NCBI GenBank assembly: GCA_002343775.1
Contig: DDSH01000012.1
Coordinates: forward strand, 248,001-312,000
Source: Anaerolineales bacterium UBA2395
GTDB taxonomy: Bacteria > Chloroflexota > Anaerolineae > Anaerolineales > Villigracilaceae
DNA length: 64,000 bases
Direction: 5' to 3'
Positions 33,161 through 41,988 of this stretch are shown one piece after another. The notes below the pieces were generated by a model that worked only from the letters and a program-made list of their open reading frames with translations, did no database searches and was not told the DNA's origin. Both the position numbers and the translations under genes were made by a program. Each line of letters starts with the position of its first letter. Positions within the stretch are counted from its first letter, which is position 1.

Positions 33161-34189
33161 TTACGGGCTTCCAAAATCTACAACGATGAAATCTCCATAC
33201 GAGCCGTTTGAATAATATGCATATCCCACACCCATCTCTGTGGACTTGGCGTTAAGGATGGCATTGCGATGGATCTGGTCATTCATCCACCACGTCATTG
33301 CCGCCTGCGGACCGCCCCCGCCGTAGATGATCTCTTCAGCGTAGGAAGGCGAATACCCCGATGCCAGAATCCGGGCATAGGCGGAGGAACCGTCCGATCC
33401 GGTGTGGCTGATGCGTCCGCTGCATGCCATGTCTGCCGCATGGGCTTGCGCCGCATTCGTCAGCAGGGAATTAATGGTCAGCGCAGGTAGCCCGGCATTG
33501 GCGCGTTCCTGGTTGATCAACGCCGCGATCTGATTCACATAACCAGCGTTCTGGGTGTAACTGCAATTTCCGCCTCCGCCCGTTGAACCGGAAGGGGTAT
33601 TTGCGCCGCCAGAACTGGTCGGCTGCGGAGAAGTTCCCCCACCGCTCCCAACTGTGATTTTCACCCAAAACGTCTTTTCAATCCCAATGGGCACGTCTTT
33701 TCCATTCGGGTTGTTCAACGTGAAGTAGCCGGTGTACGACCCGTTCGCTGTGGGGGCGGTCAACTCCACTGAGACTTGGACCGACTCTTTCGGAAGCGTA
33801 TCTGTTATCGGCGCGGAAAGAGGCGCGTTCATCTGGTCGCCAGCCGCAAACTTGAGGGCATATCCATACCAGGGACAAGTCCCGTTGTTGATGAATTCCC
33901 AGGTTTTGGTAAAGGTTTCGCCCGGGTTGACGCGTGTTCCATCCTGAATGGTCACATCACGGACGAGTACGGCGCTGTCTTTGCAATTCGGGTCAATGGT
34001 GACGGCGAAGGTGGGCGTGGGGGTAATGGCAGGTGTGACGGTTATCGTGGGTGGAACATAGCCCGTTTTGGTGGGTGGTAGGGTGGCGGTGACAAAGCCC
34101 GCCTGCGTGGGAGCTGGCGTTGATTCCATTTCCACCGAAATGCAGGCAGATAAGAACAACGCAAATACAAGCAAAACTTTTTTATTCAT
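33161..34189 (-). CDS. Lipoprotein with NBR1-like Ig domain and CAP (SCP/PR1) domain
   Basis: 342 residues. The signal and lipobox are LLVFALFLSACIS (Cys16), with a Thr/Pro spacer to about 65. An Ig-like domain of the NBR1 type (VNPGETFTKTWEFINNGTCP) spans about 70-180, and a Gly/Ser/Pro linker about 180-208. A CAP domain then covers about 220-342, with SLLTNAAQAHAADMACSGR and WWMNDQIHRNAIL. CAP domains of bacteria are secreted and of mostly unknown activity. It faces the DUF1501 gene convergently. Confidence 0.9.
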   Translation of the reverse strand: MNKKVLLVFALFLSACISVEMESTPAPTQAGFVTATLPPTKTGYVPPTITVTPAITPTPTFAVTIDPNCKDSAVLVRDVTIQDGTRVNPGETFTKTWEFINNGTCPWYGYALKFAAGDQMNAPLSAPITDTLPKESVQVSVELTAPTANGSYTGYFTLNNPNGKDVPIGIEKTFWVKITVGSGGGTSPQPTSSGGANTPSGSTGGGGNCSYTQNAGYVNQIAALINQERANAGLPALTINSLLTNAAQAHAADMACSGRISHTGSDGSSAYARILASGYSPSYAEEIIYGGGGPQAAMTWWMNDQIHRNAILNAKSTEMGVGYAYYSNGSYGDFIVVDFGSP

Positions 34190-34215
34190 TCAACTCCAAA
34201 ACGATCCGAACTACC

Positions 34216-36417
34216 CTAGAACATCATCATCTGCCCGGTGGATTTTTCCACCGGGTCGCTGGCGATCTGCTCGGCGAAGGTTTCGCGTGTCAAGATCGGA
34301 AGTTCAAGCAGCCCACGCACCAAACGATATTTAACCAGCCGATGCTTTTTCAAGCGTTCCTTGAGCGCCGGGTCGCGGTCTTGTTTATGGGCGACCAATG
34401 CCGCGCGTCCGCCGGGGATGACAAGGACGGTCTGCTCATCCGCGGTTTCGAGTGCGCGCCCGACCAATGCAGACGCCAGTACATGGAACTTTCTGATGGG
34501 CTTTTCGTTCTCGCTCCAGGTCAACACTTTATCATGGATGGATGAAGCGTAGTTAAGACGCGCACCGATCTCTTTCAACTGCGAGAAGATGGCTTTCATC
34601 TCTTCCCGCCGGGTGGACGCCAGGTCTTCGTCGCGCAGTTTCCAACTGCCGCCGGTCTTTTCCGCATAGGAATTCAACACTGCATAGATCACCCCCTTGG
34701 ATGGCGTCATCAAACCCATGAACTGTTGGCTCAAATCTTCCTCCACTTCGAGAAAAATCACGTCGCGATTCTTTTGCAGATACGTCACGATGGCAACTTC
34801 CACACGATCTATCAGCGATTCAGATTGCGCCCGGTCCGCCAGCCCCCACATGCCCGTATCCACGCCTTCGCCTGTGGAATAATGGACGAACTCATTGCCG
34901 CCCCTCAGCGCCTGTTCCATCGCGCTTTGCATGTTTCGGATGACGACATCGAATTCGTCATCCGCCTGTCGCAGCGCATTTGCCTCTGTCAGCGCGATCA
35001 ACCCAGCCGTGTGCAAATGTAAATATCCCACCGGTTCGCCGCGCGCCGACAAAAATTCGCGCAGCGCTTTTCGGATCATTTCAATATCCAATGGTGCGGG
35101 TTTAAATTTCTCCCCACTCTTCCAAACGATCTGCACCGGGTCGTGTTCGGTTCGCAGTGCCATGTGTTCCAAAACGAATCCAGCTGTATGGGCTGCGGTA
35201 AATGCCGAGGTCAGGAACGGCGCCTCGGGTTCGGGTAGCACGCCAAAAACAGGCACGCCGTCTGCCAGCAATTCGTTCAAGTGACTGAACATCGCAAACA
35301 ACGCGGTCGCGCTCCATGCCCAGTCATACCGCCTGCGACGCAGCGCAACCTTATACGGCTCCACCGCATCCTTGCCCCACAACCAGCCAGCCCACAACGC
35401 GGAAAGAGTCCAAAACGCCTGATTGGGACGCGGCACCGAACCGATCACCGCCGCAATCGGAATTTCCCGTTTGACTTTGTGTGCGAGGTCTTTGAGGCGA
35501 CCTTCATAGATGCAGATGCCGCCAGATTCAGGAATCCGTTTGGGCCACGCTTCCACCGGGACCGGAGAGCCCGACCCTGCAAACAGAGCGACTCCACGCT
35601 CGAGCATGCTCCACACATTTGCCTCGCGGAATTGATTTGGCGTGCTCAGTTGTTTCGGGCGCGGACGTTCCGCCGGGTGCGCCCACAAGGTGTTGCCTGC
35701 ATCACATGCCAATAGGATGAGCGCCGTCAGAGCGCGGCGACGCGGCTCGCTGAGGCGTAAACTATCCAACCGGTTGATGATGGTGCTCAACGCATACAGC
35801 GGGCGCGGCAGATAATGTTCAATGGCTTCTTCAGCATAGATGCGATCTTCGTCTTTGAGTGAAACCACCCGCTCAAAGAGACGCGTACGATGCAGCGTGT
35901 CTGTCCCTGCGATTTGTAAAGCGATCTCTTTGTCCATCTCTGCAACAGGTCGTTCGCCAGCGTCTTTGCAATGCGGGCATTCGTAAACTCTGGCATAGGG
36001 TGTATCTTCGTCTTTGCGCCATAAAAAAGCGGATGCGTGGATTTGTTTTTCGCATTTTTCGCATTGGGTCAGGTACAGAGATTGCAGGTGGTGTTCGAGC
36101 CGTTCGTCCCCCTTTTTGATCGCGCCCAGGTCCGCGAGGGCAGCGGTAAATTCTGATTGCGGCGGCGGGTTTGCGAAGATCTCCAGCAGGAATCTTGTCA
36201 CCGGGTTGTTCGCTGTAACCAGTACGCGGAATCCGCTTCGGGCGGCTTCGAGGACGAGTCGCGGGGAGAATCCGAACGGGTCGAGCAACCAGTTCCCGGT
36301 CAGGGTCTGATGCGAGAGCCATGCGGCGATGACTCCATCCTCCAGCGCGGGTAAAAATCGCGCAAGCGGTCCAGAGTCTGCGGGTTTGAATCCGGGAATG
36401 TATGGCTTGAATTCCAT
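34216..36417 (-). CDS. DNA-methylase-fold protein with zinc ribbon, catalytic motif lost
   Basis: 733 residues. LLDPFGFSPRLVLEAARSGF, then ANNPVTRFLL, resembles the SAM-binding region of DUF1156-like DNA methylases. A zinc ribbon (CEKCEKQIH to ECPHCKD) sits near residues 118-151. Where active relatives have DPPY after a VI-T/S strand, this protein reads AAVIGSVPRPNQAFWTLSAL, keeping the context but not the motif. The C-terminal 200 residues match nothing I know. It probably no longer methylates DNA and may bind it. TATACT (36427-36432) ends 9 nt before the ATG. The fold call is by eye and moderate. Confidence 0.6.
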   Translation of the reverse strand: MEFKPYIPGFKPADSGPLARFLPALEDGVIAAWLSHQTLTGNWLLDPFGFSPRLVLEAARSGFRVLVTANNPVTRFLLEIFANPPPQSEFTAALADLGAIKKGDERLEHHLQSLYLTQCEKCEKQIHASAFLWRKDEDTPYARVYECPHCKDAGERPVAEMDKEIALQIAGTDTLHRTRLFERVVSLKDEDRIYAEEAIEHYLPRPLYALSTIINRLDSLRLSEPRRRALTALILLACDAGNTLWAHPAERPRPKQLSTPNQFREANVWSMLERGVALFAGSGSPVPVEAWPKRIPESGGICIYEGRLKDLAHKVKREIPIAAVIGSVPRPNQAFWTLSALWAGWLWGKDAVEPYKVALRRRRYDWAWSATALFAMFSHLNELLADGVPVFGVLPEPEAPFLTSAFTAAHTAGFVLEHMALRTEHDPVQIVWKSGEKFKPAPLDIEMIRKALREFLSARGEPVGYLHLHTAGLIALTEANALRQADDEFDVVIRNMQSAMEQALRGGNEFVHYSTGEGVDTGMWGLADRAQSESLIDRVEVAIVTYLQKNRDVIFLEVEEDLSQQFMGLMTPSKGVIYAVLNSYAEKTGGSWKLRDEDLASTRREEMKAIFSQLKEIGARLNYASSIHDKVLTWSENEKPIRKFHVLASALVGRALETADEQTVLVIPGGRAALVAHKQDRDPALKERLKKHRLVKYRLVRGLLELPILTRETFAEQIASDPVEKSTGQMMMF

Positions 36418-36443
36418 CTCGGATTAAGTATACAACTTTGGGG

Positions 36444-37124
36444 TTATTTTTTTATGGAGAAAATTTCGAAGAGCGCCAGTGGGCGATATAACGTGGCAAT
36501 GGGATGGATGGTTGCGATTTTTTGAACTTCTTTTTTTATTTCCGATGCCCCGCGTTCGTGATAGGCTCCTGAATATTCCGATCCTGCCAGTTTGCGCCCG
36601 ATTTGATACAGAATGTTTTCGGTGGGAACCGATACGATCAATTGTCCTTCGGGTTTGAGGAGTGCGAGCAGGTCTGTCAGTGTGCCCGGCAGGTCATGGA
36701 CATGTTCGAGTACATCGAGGGCAATGATGAGGTCGTAGGTATTTTGCGGCAGGTCTTTGACCTGCGTTTGAGAGGCGTCCACGACTTCGATATTTGCCGC
36801 CAGTGGGATTTTTTTTTGAACCAGTTGCAACGGCAGCAGGTCGAGGTCCATTGCAGTGACATGACTGCTGAGGCTTGCAAGGTATGGCAGCATGACGCCG
36901 CTTCCGCAACCGAAATCCAGGATTTTTTCGTATGGGGTCGGGCGCTGGATGTAATCCATCACTTTGCGCAGGCGCTGCCAGAACAACCAGTTGATAAGCG
37001 GGTTGGGATGCGAATACGCTGGGAAGGCGGCTTCGTCCAACCGCCCTTTTTCTACTTCTGCGAGTACGTTGCGAATGGCGGTTCGATAGCGGGTTTTGTA
37101 GGTGTTGAAGTCTGATGGTTTCAT
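36444..37124 (-). CDS. SAM-dependent class I methyltransferase
   Basis: 226 residues. The SAM motif ILDFGCGSGVMLPYL is near residue 68, with the acidic MDLDLLPL following and DLIIALDVLEHV after. The start overlaps the glycosyltransferase stop in an ATGA arrangement, so the two are translated together. It probably modifies a lipid or sugar made with that enzyme, but the substrate is not visible. Confidence 0.88.
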   Translation of the reverse strand: MKPSDFNTYKTRYRTAIRNVLAEVEKGRLDEAAFPAYSHPNPLINWLFWQRLRKVMDYIQRPTPYEKILDFGCGSGVMLPYLASLSSHVTAMDLDLLPLQLVQKKIPLAANIEVVDASQTQVKDLPQNTYDLIIALDVLEHVHDLPGTLTDLLALLKPEGQLIVSVPTENILYQIGRKLAGSEYSGAYHERGASEIKKEVQKIATIHPIATLYRPLALFEIFSIKK

Positions 37125-38086
37125 AATGGCAGGCTGAGGGGTTTCTGTGGGGCAGATTTTATATCCAGGTCAACGGCGGATAGAAGGATCTGGATTCCAA
37201 GGAGCACACATAAGGTGGGGAGCATTACGGTCCCGGTAGGGGCTGGGGTATTTTGGCTGGCATACTCGATCCACTTGACCGTACCGAAGACCAATCCAAA
37301 CATCAGCAGCGGCATCCCAATGACCAGATACAGGGAGAGGATCGAAAAGTCGTAAATATAGTATTTTAAGAGAATGCGGCGCAGAAAGGTACCTCCCAAC
37401 TTGAGAGGGAATTCGAACAGGCTTTGTCGGATGGAAAGCTGCGAGGTCTCATTTCTATAACGGGCAGGGATGGGAATATCCGCGACATGGGCATTGATCA
37501 AATAGAGATTGGCAAGCATGGAGGTTTCGAAAAAATAGCGCTTATCGAGTCGTTCGAGCGGGAGTTGTGCCAGTACATCGGCGCGGATGGCAAAGTAACC
37601 GTTCGTGGGGTCGAAGATATTCCAGTAGCCGGTGGCTGCTTTGGTGAGAAAGCTCAAGCCAAGATTTCCAATACGGCGGATGAGCGGCATCTGTTTCAAG
37701 GATTGGAAGTCGCGGAAGCGGTTGCCTTTCGTATAGTCGGCTGCGCCATCAATGAGCGGTCTGACTAACGCAGGGATGTATGCCGGGTCCATTTGCCCGT
37801 CACCGTCGAGTTTTATTACAATTTCAGCGCCAAGTTCCAACGCTTTTCGAAAACCTGTTACCATCGCTCCGCCTACGCCCTGGTTTTGTTCGTGGCAGAT
37901 GAGAATGATGCGTTTATCCCGTTTTGCAGCGGCGGCTACCAGGTCCGCTCCAGAGTCGGGCGAAGCGTCATCAACCACGATGATCGTTTTAATGTAGGCG
38001 GGGATTCCGCGTAAAACGTCCTGAACATCCCGCTCCACACGATAGGCTGGGATGACAACAGCGATTTTGAATTTCGAAAAATTCAT
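37121..38086 (-). CDS. Family 2 glycosyltransferase with C-terminal membrane helices
   Basis: 321 residues, GT-A fold similar to dolichyl/polyprenyl-phosphate sugar transferases. AVVIPAYRVERDVQDVL is at the start, then VVDDASPDSGAD and the metal-binding DGD in IKLDGDGQMDP. Two hydrophobic helices lie at about 250-310. It probably loads a sugar onto a membrane lipid. A TTG two codons earlier is in frame, but ATG 38086 is preferred; TACAAT (38094-38099, minus) ends 7 nt before it, so the mRNA is probably leaderless. Confidence 0.9.
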   Translation of the reverse strand: MNFSKFKIAVVIPAYRVERDVQDVLRGIPAYIKTIIVVDDASPDSGADLVAAAAKRDKRIILICHEQNQGVGGAMVTGFRKALELGAEIVIKLDGDGQMDPAYIPALVRPLIDGAADYTKGNRFRDFQSLKQMPLIRRIGNLGLSFLTKAATGYWNIFDPTNGYFAIRADVLAQLPLERLDKRYFFETSMLANLYLINAHVADIPIPARYRNETSQLSIRQSLFEFPLKLGGTFLRRILLKYYIYDFSILSLYLVIGMPLLMFGLVFGTVKWIEYASQNTPAPTGTVMLPTLCVLLGIQILLSAVDLDIKSAPQKPLSLPL

Positions 38087-38136
38087 ATGCAAAATTGTAA
38101 TCGAAAAGGTGATAGAATTTTGACAAGGAACATCGA

Positions 38137-39285
38137 ATGCCCCCTGGTGAACAGATTCTCATCGTCGAAAGCGACCCGGATATTGCCGATCTGATCGGGA
38201 GACAATCGCTCAAGCCGCTTGGTTACCAGGTGACTGTGGTGGGCGATGCGGCGTCTGCGCTCAAACATGCGGTTCAGACTCCGCCGGATCTGATCCTCGC
38301 CAATATCAATCTTCCCGGCTTGAGCGGGAAGGACCTGTTGGCGGCGTTCAGTTCCCAGAATGTAAAATCCCCTGTCATTGTTATTGCGGAAAAAGGTCAG
38401 GAGACCGATGCGATCCAGGCGTTCCGCCTCGGCGCAACGGATGTGATGTTCTGGCCCCTGCGCGACGCGGAAGTGGTTTCCATTGTCGAGCGTTCCATGC
38501 GTCAGACGCAGGAAGTCCGCGAACGCCAAAAACTGGATCGCCAACTTAAAGCGACCAACGAAGAACTTCAAAAACGACTGCGCGACCTGACCACCATCCT
38601 CGGCACAGCCAAGGCGGTGGTATCGATCACCGATCAGCGCCAGCTGCTCGACCGCATCCTTGAAAGCGCCCAGCAGCTGGGCGAAGCGGATGTGTGCTGG
38701 CTGATGCTGCGCGAGGATAAAGGCAATACCTTCCTATTGCGGGCGCATCGCAACCTGCCCGATTCATGGTCGAAGAAAATGAACCAGCCGGTGGACGACG
38801 GCATCAGTTCGCTGGTGGCGCTCTCCGGCGAAAGCTTGTTCATGAACGGTTCGCCGCTTCAAAAGTTTAAGATGGCGACGCTGGGAAAATCGGTGGGGGT
38901 CGTTCCCATCAAGATCAAAACGGAAGTCATCGGTCTGTTGATCGTCGTCCGCAGGAATGACCGTGAATTTACACGCGACGCGCAGACGATGCTCGAAGCC
39001 ATGGCAGACTATGCCTCGATCTCAATGGTCAATGCTCGTTTGTTCCGCGCGTTGGAGCAGGCGGTCGAGAATGCGCGTGCAGGCGAGAAGCACCGTCATG
39101 CCTCATTGGAAACTCTGCGGGACGCCATCCATAGCGAAGTACAGGCGGCGCTTTATCCGCTTAATCTGATCCTGACGGAAATGCCCGGCGTGCTCAACGC
39201 TGAACAGAAAACGGCGCTTGAGTCGGTCAAGGCTGCCTTGCAACGCCTTTCGCGCTCGTCCGAAAAGACGGTTACACCCAAATAA
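38137..39285 (+). CDS. Receiver-GAF signalling protein with non-standard receiver
   Basis: 382 residues. A CheY-like receiver spans 1-125, a coiled-coil linker about 130-165, a GAF domain about 165-305 and a C-terminal helical region resembling a dimerisation segment. The phospho-acceptor position reads ILANINLPGLSG: Asn replaces the Asp of the usual LLDxxLPG. There is no kinase domain. AAGGAA lies 8 nt before the ATG. The histidine kinase follows after 19 nt, so both belong to one operon and may form a phosphorylation-independent sensing pair. Confidence 0.85.
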   Translation: MPPGEQILIVESDPDIADLIGRQSLKPLGYQVTVVGDAASALKHAVQTPPDLILANINLPGLSGKDLLAAFSSQNVKSPVIVIAEKGQETDAIQAFRLGATDVMFWPLRDAEVVSIVERSMRQTQEVRERQKLDRQLKATNEELQKRLRDLTTILGTAKAVVSITDQRQLLDRILESAQQLGEADVCWLMLREDKGNTFLLRAHRNLPDSWSKKMNQPVDDGISSLVALSGESLFMNGSPLQKFKMATLGKSVGVVPIKIKTEVIGLLIVVRRNDREFTRDAQTMLEAMADYASISMVNARLFRALEQAVENARAGEKHRHASLETLRDAIHSEVQAALYPLNLILTEMPGVLNAEQKTALESVKAALQRLSRSSEKTVTPK

Positions 39286-39304
39286 CGGAAGCATCAAGAG
39301 TCTC

Positions 39305-40753
39305 ATGGCAAAACAGGAACTGATCCTACTGGCGCTGGACGCATCACCCATTCTGGATTTGATGGAACGGGCGTTGCATGCTGCCGGCTTCGAGGTGGCG
39401 GTCGTGAAAGATCGTCAGGGATTCGATAAGTCGGTTCAGGAAGCCATACCGGCATTGATCGTTGTCGGCGAATCCTTTGCCGGGCAAGATGGTATTTCCA
39501 TTTCGCAGGAGATACTGGAACGTTTTCCGACCATGCCGATTATCCTGTATGCAAGTCAGGATGCGCCCGGGCTAGCCAAATCTGCGTTGAAGGCTGGCTT
39601 GAGCGGCTATTTTTATCCGCCGCTTAAGATGGAGGATATCGTCAACGAGGTACAGCGGAGTCTTCTCCGCGCGCGAAAACTCGGGGACTGGCTGCGGCGC
39701 GAGGTCAAGCGTACGACGGCGTCGCTGGAAGAAAAAGCCAAGATATCGGAAGCGGAACGCATCAAGTTGGAAGCGATCTTTTCGAATATCCAGGATGGGG
39801 TCATCGTTGTGGACGATCATCAACATATTCTGCTGGCAAACCGCATGGTCCGCGATATCTTTGGCTTGGGAGACGTGCCATTGCTGGGAAAACCGTTGAA
39901 GGATGTTGTCGCCAATGCGGACTTAAACGCCTTACTGGTCCGCTCGCGTGAAGGCGCGTTGAAATATCATGAGATCAATTTCGACGACGGGCGTGTCTTC
40001 ACGGCGCAATACACGCCCATTCCCAAGATCGGCGGCGCGGTGACCATGCAGGATATTTCCTACCTTAAGGAACTGGACCGCCTCAAGAATGATTTCATTC
40101 ACACAGTCTCGCACGACTTGCGTTCCCCGTTGACGGCTGTGTTCGGTTACATGGAATTGGTCGAACGTACTGGTCCTTTAAATGATAATCAACAGGAGTT
40201 CATGCGCCGCTTGCAGGGCAGCGTGCAACACATGACCAATCTGGTCAATGACCTGCTCGATCTGGGGCGGCTGGAAGCAGGGTTCGATACACGCCGTGAA
40301 TTGGTCCATTTGGAGAATGTCCTGAAATACACGCTGGACGTCTTCGATGCCCAAGTGAAGAAGAAAAAGATCACCGTGGAAACCAGCATCAACGGCGAGT
40401 TGAAGCCGATCCGTGCCAACCCCATCCGCATCCGCCAGATGCTGGATAACCTCGTGGGAAATGCGATCAAATATACGCCAGAGGGCGGGCGTGTGCGGGT
40501 GTGGCTTTCCACCGAAGCGAACCAGATCGTCATCCGTGTGGAAGATACCGGACCGGGCATTCCTTCGGAAGAACAGAGCCGTGTCTTCGAAAAGTTCTAT
40601 CGCGCTTCGAACCGCCCGCAAGGTGTGGAAGGCACCGGGCTGGGACTCGCCATCGTCAAATCGGTGGCAGACAGCCATCAGGGACGCGTGTGGGTCGAAT
40701 CAAAAGTGGGGGAAGGGTCGGCGTTCGTCGTACTTTTGCCTGCCCACGAATAA
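39305..40753 (+). CDS. Receiver-PAS-histidine kinase with degenerate receiver
   Basis: 482 residues. A receiver-like domain (1-120) has the phospho-acceptor position as ALIVVGESFAG (Gly). A coiled coil and a PAS domain (about 160-260; IQDGVIVVDDHQHILLANRM) follow. The kinase core has an H box with VSHDLRSPLT, an N box with DNLVGNAIKYTPEGG, G1 EDTGPGIP and G2 GTGLGLAIVK. The kinase should be active; its own receiver cannot be phosphorylated in the usual way. No membrane helix is visible, so it senses inside the cell. The partner regulator is not in this window. Confidence 0.92.
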   Translation: MAKQELILLALDASPILDLMERALHAAGFEVAVVKDRQGFDKSVQEAIPALIVVGESFAGQDGISISQEILERFPTMPIILYASQDAPGLAKSALKAGLSGYFYPPLKMEDIVNEVQRSLLRARKLGDWLRREVKRTTASLEEKAKISEAERIKLEAIFSNIQDGVIVVDDHQHILLANRMVRDIFGLGDVPLLGKPLKDVVANADLNALLVRSREGALKYHEINFDDGRVFTAQYTPIPKIGGAVTMQDISYLKELDRLKNDFIHTVSHDLRSPLTAVFGYMELVERTGPLNDNQQEFMRRLQGSVQHMTNLVNDLLDLGRLEAGFDTRRELVHLENVLKYTLDVFDAQVKKKKITVETSINGELKPIRANPIRIRQMLDNLVGNAIKYTPEGGRVRVWLSTEANQIVIRVEDTGPGIPSEEQSRVFEKFYRASNRPQGVEGTGLGLAIVKSVADSHQGRVWVESKVGEGSAFVVLLPAHE

Positions 40754-40788
40754 TCACCCCATCAATTTTTAAATTAAACATGCTGCCG

Positions 40789-40820
40789 CCGAGGGTTAGC
40801 CCGGCGGCAGCTTTCGCCAA
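40789..40820 (+). terminator. Hairpin after the histidine kinase gene
   Basis: GCTGCCGCCG pairs with CGGCGGCAGC around ten bases, then TTTCG. It is likely a weak terminator; a micro-ORF follows at once. Confidence 0.6.
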
Positions 40821-40834
40821 AGGAGGAGACAGGG

Positions 40835-40882
40835 ATGAGCAAATCAGAGGTGTCTTGTTGCCGTCTCCATGATGAATATTAA
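40835..40882 (+). CDS. 15-residue micro-ORF with strong Shine-Dalgarno
   Basis: Reads MSKSEVSCCRLHDEY. AAAGGAGGAGA lies just upstream. GGAGAC of the ribosome site (40825-40830) can pair with GTCTCC (40863-40868) inside the ORF, so the site could be hidden in a stem. It resembles the 13766-13822 micro-ORF in layout, not in sequence. No promoter of its own is obvious; it may ride on read-through from the kinase gene. It may be chance or regulatory. Confidence 0.3.
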   Translation: MSKSEVSCCRLHDEY

Positions 40883-40937
40883 GCGATTTCCTAAAAATTG
40901 GGCATCGTAGAATGTCACCGATTGTATGTGATAATAT

Positions 40938-41363
40938 TCACAAATGAAGATTGCCCTGTAGAAAGTTTTTTGCAGAGGCAATCGCTTCGTCCACGCTTCG
41001 GTATGTTGTGATTATCAAATTGGGGGCGGAATTCCCGGTGATCATTTTTGAAACTTTTCGACCCTCCATTGAAATGCACAAAACCGGCTTTCCCAGTTGC
41101 AGCGCATACGCGATCTCGTACCCGACGCCGTGCGAAGGCACGCTGACTTCCGCGATCAGCACATCGCAGTTCCGGATCCAATTTACATCACGTTCATACA
41201 CATCCTGAGGCGAGAGAGCGCGCTCGCCATCCATGGCTTCGGCTTGAGCCAGGTGCGAGGTGGGAATTTCGTGCCCATCTGCCAGCAAGGCAGCCACAAT
41301 GGTTTGATACGCCGACTCGAATTCGCGTCCGCCGGTGATGGAGCAGGCAAAATAAATGTTCAT
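40938..41363 (-). CDS. Nucleoside 2-deoxyribosyltransferase-like protein (DNPH1/RCL-like)
   Basis: 141 residues. MNIYFACSITGGREF at the start and NCDVLIAEVSVPSHGVGYE in the middle match the fold, including the Glu-containing region used for catalysis. The short length and SITGG start resemble deoxynucleotide N-glycosidases (DNPH1/RCL), which split dNMPs. Its ATG overlaps the stop of the upstream membrane protein gene in ATGA fashion. It ends a minus-strand run starting at ssb, so a link to nucleotide or DNA metabolism is plausible. Confidence 0.85.
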   Translation of the reverse strand: MNIYFACSITGGREFESAYQTIVAALLADGHEIPTSHLAQAEAMDGERALSPQDVYERDVNWIRNCDVLIAEVSVPSHGVGYEIAYALQLGKPVLCISMEGRKVSKMITGNSAPNLIITTYRSVDEAIASAKNFLQGNLHL

Positions 41364-41971
41364 TTACGGGGTAGGCGGGAAAGGATGGAAGAGGTATCTT
41401 GCTTCTTCTGCGGGGCGGCGGTGATTCCCCCGGTGCGAAAACTTTCCAGTTCAGCGCTGAAGCGCATCCAATCATCCACAAGGAGGACGAAGTGAGGAGT
41501 CTTATCCTTGAAAAAAAGCGGGGAAAGAAAAAGCCGCAAAGCAGGTTGTGACATGGGAAAAGACGTCAGTTCGATCACGATCGCAGTCATCTTTGCGAGA
41601 GGCTGAATGATCTCTGCCTGCCATTTCGAAACATTTTTCGGCGGGAACAATGCCCCCATGTTTGAAGACGAAGCGCGGAGGATCCTTTTGTAAGAGACGT
41701 TCAAACGCAGGAACGGCGTGGCAAGTTTCAGGTGATCGCTGAATGGTTGCACGTAAGCGCTCTTCCGCAAAGCGAACAGCAGCGAACCAAAGAAAATGTT
41801 CAACACGCCTACGCTGGCAAATGCCACCCAGCGCCACATTTCAAATCCCCACATATACACAGCCACTGCCATCCCCAACAATGCAACACCCAGAAAAAGG
41901 ATCGCTGGATACCAGCGGTTCATCATATGGGTATAGATGACGAGAGGATATCGGCGTCCGCCTTTTGCCAT
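41360..41971 (-). CDS. Two-helix membrane protein of unknown function
   Basis: 203 residues. Two close hydrophobic helices (about 20-42 and 46-68) are followed by a soluble domain of about 135 residues with a PH-like alternating pattern and a Ser/Lys-rich tail. No motif I recognise. It lies 17 nt after the translin-like gene and overlaps the DNPH1-like gene by 4 bp, so it is co-transcribed with both. Confidence 0.75.
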   Translation of the reverse strand: MAKGGRRYPLVIYTHMMNRWYPAILFLGVALLGMAVAVYMWGFEMWRWVAFASVGVLNIFFGSLLFALRKSAYVQPFSDHLKLATPFLRLNVSYKRILRASSSNMGALFPPKNVSKWQAEIIQPLAKMTAIVIELTSFPMSQPALRLFLSPLFFKDKTPHFVLLVDDWMRFSAELESFRTGGITAAPQKKQDTSSILSRLPRK

Positions 41972-41988
41972 GACTGAATGAATCCCTT

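Noticed and set aside
34216..36417. Active DNA methyltransferase of a restriction system
   Set aside because: The catalytic DPPY motif is missing and no restriction endonuclease lies nearby.
40925..40960. Leaderless gene after GATAATATT at 40930
   Set aside because: The plus-strand ATG there opens only a five-codon frame; the region encodes the end of the minus-strand DNPH1-like gene.
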